Assembly: GCA_041521345.1 (NCBI GenBank)
Contig: JBGOHB010000003.1
Reading direction: 5' to 3' (one strand)
Length of the DNA stretch: 64,000 nt
Source of the DNA: Virgibacillus_N oceani_A
GTDB lineage: Bacteria; Bacillota; Bacilli; Bacillales; Amphibacillaceae
This document shows, in pieces, positions 61,021-64,000 of this stretch. Numbering within the stretch: position 1 is the stretch's first letter; every line of letters starts with the position of its first letter. The notes under the pieces are model-generated. The model ran no database searches. It was not told where the DNA came from and saw only the letters and a program-made list of their open reading frames with translations. Made by a program: the position numbers and the translations under genes.

Positions 61021-61830
61021 ATGGTTTGTTCTAATTGTGAGCAAGAAACAGGGGAAGGAAAATTTTGTGCGAATTGTGGTGCGCAGCTGCAAAATGAAGA
61101 ATCCGCAGCTACATCCGATGCTGCAGTCCATGCTGATGCACCTGCAGAACCTGGGGGTGAAGATGTACAGCTGGAAAAGGAGGACAATTCGGAGCAAAGT
61201 CAGTCAAATGAATTTGTAGAAAAAATAAAAAATGAAGCGGCTAATTTCGGAAATTTTTTAATCAGAATGCTAAAAAGCCCATCCGAAGCTACTAAATCCA
61301 GAAGCAATGAGTTGATTCCAGGAATTATTACAATGGTTATATTCTCTTTACTTATTGCACTGGGAACTTACATGATAGCAAGATCGCTAGGTTCATTTTT
61401 TGTAGAAATCTCTTTTGTTGACAGCTTTGTTGTACCTTTAGTACAATCTCTTATTTTATTTGCGGTTGTATCAGTTCTAACTTTCGGAGGTACAAAACTG
61501 ACTGGGTATGCACTTTCGTTTACAGATGTTGTAGCGAAAGCTGGTGCTTATTCAATTCCTTTTTTAGCTTTGTCATTGTTGGGTGGTCTATTAGCTTCCC
61601 TTGGCTTGACAACAGCTGGAGCACTTGTTGTTTTAGGTTTGCTGGGCATTATTTTGATGATACCTACGTTTGTCATTCTTGAAAAAACAGCGAATGGATT
61701 CGATCGAATGTATGTGCTTCTTGGAATCTACATAGTTTCCTTTTTTATTGCCAGTTTCTTAATTCAAGACATTATCGGTATTTTCATGGGTAGTATGTTG
61801 GATAATATAATAGGAGGATTTGGATTTTAA
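61021..61830 (+). CDS. Zinc-ribbon membrane protein with Yip1-like helices
   Basis: 269 residues from ATG 61021 with AAGGAGAGG upstream; an earlier frame start at 60979 lacks a site. An N-terminal zinc ribbon (CSNCEQETGEGKFCANCG) is followed by an acidic, low-complexity linker (about 25-75) and five hydrophobic helices (about 105-265) resembling Yip1-type bacterial membrane proteins. Function is unknown. Zinc-ribbon plus membrane domains of this type often act in envelope homeostasis. Single gene. Confidence 0.72.
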   Translation: MVCSNCEQETGEGKFCANCGAQLQNEESAATSDAAVHADAPAEPGGEDVQLEKEDNSEQSQSNEFVEKIKNEAANFGNFLIRMLKSPSEATKSRSNELIPGIITMVIFSLLIALGTYMIARSLGSFFVEISFVDSFVVPLVQSLILFAVVSVLTFGGTKLTGYALSFTDVVAKAGAYSIPFLALSLLGGLLASLGLTTAGALVVLGLLGIILMIPTFVILEKTANGFDRMYVLLGIYIVSFFIASFLIQDIIGIFMGSMLDNIIGGFGF

Positions 61831-61872
61831 GATAATGGGAAAATCCCTCATTTTTGAGGCGCTTTTGTATAT

Positions 61873-61906
61873 GGCAACAGGGGTCAGTGAGTCTGTCTCT
61901 GTTGCC
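61873..61906 (+). terminator. Hairpin between the Yip1-like gene and rlmN
   Basis: GGCAACAG pairs with CTGTTGCC over an 18-base loop. The U-tract is poor (AAATTTCTT). Terminator is the simplest reading, but a leader structure for rlmN is possible. Confidence 0.45.
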
Positions 61907-61983
61907 AAATTTCTTATTATGTAGTAACATACGTAATTGCAATATATAGTAAGTAAGGTTTCTCTTGAAATGAGGTTTCAAAA

Positions 61984-63051
61984 ATGACAAAAAAATCCAT
62001 TTATGGACTAACATATGATCAATTGTCGGATTGGCTTACTGAACATGGTCAACAAAGATTTCGTGTAGACCAGGTGTGGAATTGGTTGTATAAAAAACGT
62101 GTGGCAACATTCGCGGATATGAAAAACGTGAATAAACAAACCATCGAGTTATTGGAAGAGAACTTTGTCCTGCATACAACAAAAGAAGAACTGAAGCAGG
62201 AATCTAAAGATGGCACAATTAAATACTTATTTAGACTGGCAGACGGCAATTTAATTGAAACAGTGCTTATGCGTTTTAATTACGGACTGTCTGTTTGTGT
62301 GACCACACAGGTTGGCTGTAATATCGGCTGTTCCTTTTGTGCGAGCGGCTTATTAACGAAAAGCCGGGACCTTTCCAGCGGGGAAATCGTGGAGCAGATT
62401 ATGAATGTCCAGAAGCACCTGGATGAAAAAGGGGAAGGCGACCGGGTCAGCCATATTGTTGTGATGGGTATCGGAGAGCCGTTTGATAACTTTACTAATC
62501 TGATGGATTTTCTATACGTTGTCAATGATGACAAGGGATTAAATATCGGCGCAAGACATATTACCGTTTCAACAAGCGGTCTTGCCCATAAAATATATGA
62601 GTTTGCTGATACTGGCATTCAAGTGAATCTGGCCATTTCCATTCATGCGCCAAACAATGAACTGAGAACACAAATTATGAAAATCAACAAAGCTTTTCCT
62701 ATTGAAAAACTCATGAAGGCTGTTGATTATTATTTGGAAAAAACAAACCGGCGAATTACGTATGAATATATTATGCTGAAGGACGTCAATGATCACAGGG
62801 AAGAGGCTTTAGAGCTTGCAAAACTTCTTAAAGGTCATCGTCATCTAGCTTATGTCAATTTAATTCCATATAATACGGTTGACGAACATAGCTATTATCA
62901 GCGCAGTGATTCGGATACGATCCAGACGTTTTTTGAAACATTAAAGGAAAAAGGGATCCATTGTGGCGTACGCTGGGAAAATGGTGCGGATATCGATGCT
63001 GCATGTGGTCAGCTCAGAAGTAAACAGATGAAGAAAAAGAATGCTGTTTAA
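61984..63051 (+). CDS. rlmN: 23S rRNA (adenine2503-C2)-methyltransferase RlmN
   Basis: 355 residues. The radical-SAM cluster motif is C112-x3-C116-x2-C119 (GCNIGCSFCASG). The family adds IVVMGIGEPFDNF, HITVSTSGLAHKI and NLAISIHAPNNELR. The resolving cysteine is near the end, in CGVRWENGADIDAACGQL. It methylates A2503 of 23S rRNA and position 37 of some tRNAs. The C-terminal positions do not mark it as Cfr; the length and context favour housekeeping RlmN. Confidence 0.95.
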   Translation: MTKKSIYGLTYDQLSDWLTEHGQQRFRVDQVWNWLYKKRVATFADMKNVNKQTIELLEENFVLHTTKEELKQESKDGTIKYLFRLADGNLIETVLMRFNYGLSVCVTTQVGCNIGCSFCASGLLTKSRDLSSGEIVEQIMNVQKHLDEKGEGDRVSHIVVMGIGEPFDNFTNLMDFLYVVNDDKGLNIGARHITVSTSGLAHKIYEFADTGIQVNLAISIHAPNNELRTQIMKINKAFPIEKLMKAVDYYLEKTNRRITYEYIMLKDVNDHREEALELAKLLKGHRHLAYVNLIPYNTVDEHSYYQRSDSDTIQTFFETLKEKGIHCGVRWENGADIDAACGQLRSKQMKKKNAV

Positions 63052-63060
63052 CAGGATGTA

Positions 63061-63102
63061 TATAAAAAGATCCAAATCGCACATGATTTGGATCTTTTTA
63101 TA
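63061..63102. terminator. Strong bidirectional terminator
   Basis: TATAAAAAGATCCAAATC and GATTTGGATCTTTTTATA form a perfect 18-bp stem with a 6-base loop between rlmN and the convergent peptidase gene. Confidence 0.92.
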
Positions 63103-63127
63103 TACAATGGCTCATAGAACAATAATA

Positions 63128-63787
63128 TTAATGTATTTTTCTAAGAATATCATTTTCCAAACTGTAAACACCATTGCCTTCCATCGAATGAACTTCTTCG
63201 TTGAAAAAGTAAACACAAGTGCCTTCGTCTATGCCGTAATTTTTATGGCATTTAATTGTATTTACCGCGTGTTTCAAATGATCTTCATCATTCCATTGGG
63301 TGAAGTGGACAGCAATCAATACTTCGGAGATTAATCCCAATCCCTTTCTATATTGAAATTCATTCTGTTCATTGTCTTTTGATGAAATAATGCAAAGCTC
63401 AGGACTGATTAAGGCACCGGCAGAAAACCCTGCAACCGGGATGCCTGACTCGTATCTTTCTTTTATCGTGCTGGAAATAGATGTATCTATAATATAATCA
63501 GCATATAAATTTGTATCTCCACCACCGATAATAATCCCTGCACTGTTTTTTAAACAATCGGTCACGATCTCAATTGGTGTTGATGGGAGAGGCAAGTAAT
63601 AGAATTGATTAAAACCTAATTGATCCAGCCTATGTGTGTATTTTGGCATATATTGCTCCCATCCATCTCTTTCTACAAATAAGATGGAGATAAATGCATT
63701 TGTTACCGATATTTTTTTTGTGAATTTTTGTGCCATTTTGATTGTGAAGGGAGGGCTGCCCCCATGAAGAAATAGGTGTTTATTCAT
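63128..63787 (-). CDS. Peptidase E-like (family S51) protein
   Basis: 219 residues. It begins with HLFLHGGSPPFT and contains IIIGGGDTNLYADYI and the nucleophile elbow VAGFSAGALI, where the serine replaces the cysteine of class I glutamine amidotransferases. The later histidine is in AVHFTQWNDEDH. S51 peptidases cleave Asp-X dipeptides or cyanophycin; the substrate is not evident. GGATGATTG precedes the ATG. A palindromic repeat ends 11 bases upstream of the start, so expression may depend on it. Confidence 0.82.
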   Translation of the reverse strand: MNKHLFLHGGSPPFTIKMAQKFTKKISVTNAFISILFVERDGWEQYMPKYTHRLDQLGFNQFYYLPLPSTPIEIVTDCLKNSAGIIIGGGDTNLYADYIIDTSISSTIKERYESGIPVAGFSAGALISPELCIISSKDNEQNEFQYRKGLGLISEVLIAVHFTQWNDEDHLKHAVNTIKCHKNYGIDEGTCVYFFNEEVHSMEGNGVYSLENDILRKIH

Positions 63788-63797
63788 TCAATCATCC

Positions 63798-63910
63798 TTT
63801 ATCGCAGTGTAACTGGCTGTAAGACTCCCACTTCAAGAATGAAGGAAACTTGAAAATTCTAAGTGGGAAATCTAACAGCCAGTAACGGCCCGATTCGTTC
63901 AACTAACATT
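63798..63910 (-). repeat. 113-bp palindromic repeat, second copy of the element's right part
   Basis: The minus strand matches 52426-52538 at 109 of 113 positions, from AATGTTAGTTGAACG to TGCGATAAA, without gaps. The substitutions keep the long hairpin paired. The left hairpin of the first copy is absent here, so this may be the right end of a larger element reaching beyond the window. Confidence 0.88.
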
Positions 63911-64000
63911 TGTATGAAAACACTTATGAAAATTGCTCTAAAAAGACAACAGGAAAGCAGCTCTCTCAAATTTGATTTTTTGAGAAAATAAAATTGATAC
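63911..64000. other. Window end, unassigned
   Basis: A 25-codon plus-strand frame (63914-63991, MKTLMKIALKRQQESSSLKF and five more residues) has no ribosome site. It may be element sequence. Nothing else can be supported. Confidence 0.2.

Overview
The window looks like the chromosome of a low-GC Gram-positive spore-former of the Bacillaceae, probably a halotolerant or alkaliphilic one of the Oceanobacillus/Virgibacillus type. The evidence is AT-rich sequence, strong AGGAGG-type ribosome sites with frequent TTG and GTG starts, a complete Mrp sodium/proton antiporter operon, a NaChBac-type sodium channel, KtrAB potassium uptake, a Bce-type peptide-resistance module, Des/DesK/DesR membrane-fluidity control and a CYP152-type P450. 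The genus is inference.

Layout. 1-0.7 kb: 3' end of an IS200/IS605-type tnpB element. 0.8-4.1 kb: small metabolic and membrane genes (thioesterase, HAD phosphatase, NUDIX hydrolase). 4.2-8.7 kb (minus): response regulator, sensor kinase, ABC ATPase and permease of a Bce-like detoxification module. 8.9-11.3 kb: a broken flavoprotein, two tiny unannotated membrane peptides, an ASCH protein and a SpeG-like acetyltransferase. 11.4-22.7 kb: an accessory stretch with signs of a tandem segment duplication. It holds an intact 3D-domain cell-wall protein and an intact DUF3231 protein, decayed copies of both, a divergent MFS/SgrR-like pair, an S-box SAM riboswitch operon, DUF4256, wrecked ArsR and MFS genes, and two direct copies of a type I toxin-antitoxin locus. 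22.9-26.2 kb: a TOTE-type primase-helicase, a small toxin-antitoxin-like pair and a MITE-like palindromic element.

26.4-28.9 kb: a four-gene membrane/regulator cluster with an ABC-LytTR fusion that lacks a Walker A motif. 29.0-32.3 kb: des-desK-desR, with a 221-bp repeat between des and desK. 32.4-33.0 kb: a Usp-domain protein, then about 1.1 kb of structured non-coding DNA. 34.1-39.9 kb: mrpABCDEFG, followed by ktrB-ktrA. 42.7-44.0 kb (minus): an ECF sigma factor and its probable membrane anti-sigma. 44.2-50.9 kb: STAS-like, YqjF-like, MscS-like, HtpX, Sm_multidrug_ex, CYP152 P450 and sodium channel genes. 51.1-53.1 kb: a dead tnpB element that is itself interrupted by a 156-bp palindromic element, whose right end recurs at 63.8 kb. 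53.1-63.9 kb: an LLM flavin oxidoreductase, gltAB (glutamate synthase), a zinc-ribbon/Yip1-like membrane protein, rlmN and a peptidase E-like protein.

Two physiological themes run through the window. One is Na+/K+/H+ and membrane homeostasis (Mrp, Ktr, NaV, MscS-like, Des/DesKR, HtpX, ECF sigma). The other is a decaying accessory zone between 11 and 26 kb carrying type I TA copies, TOTE, pseudogenes and repeats. I could not run database, folding or promoter searches; all calls come from reading motifs, spacing and repeats.
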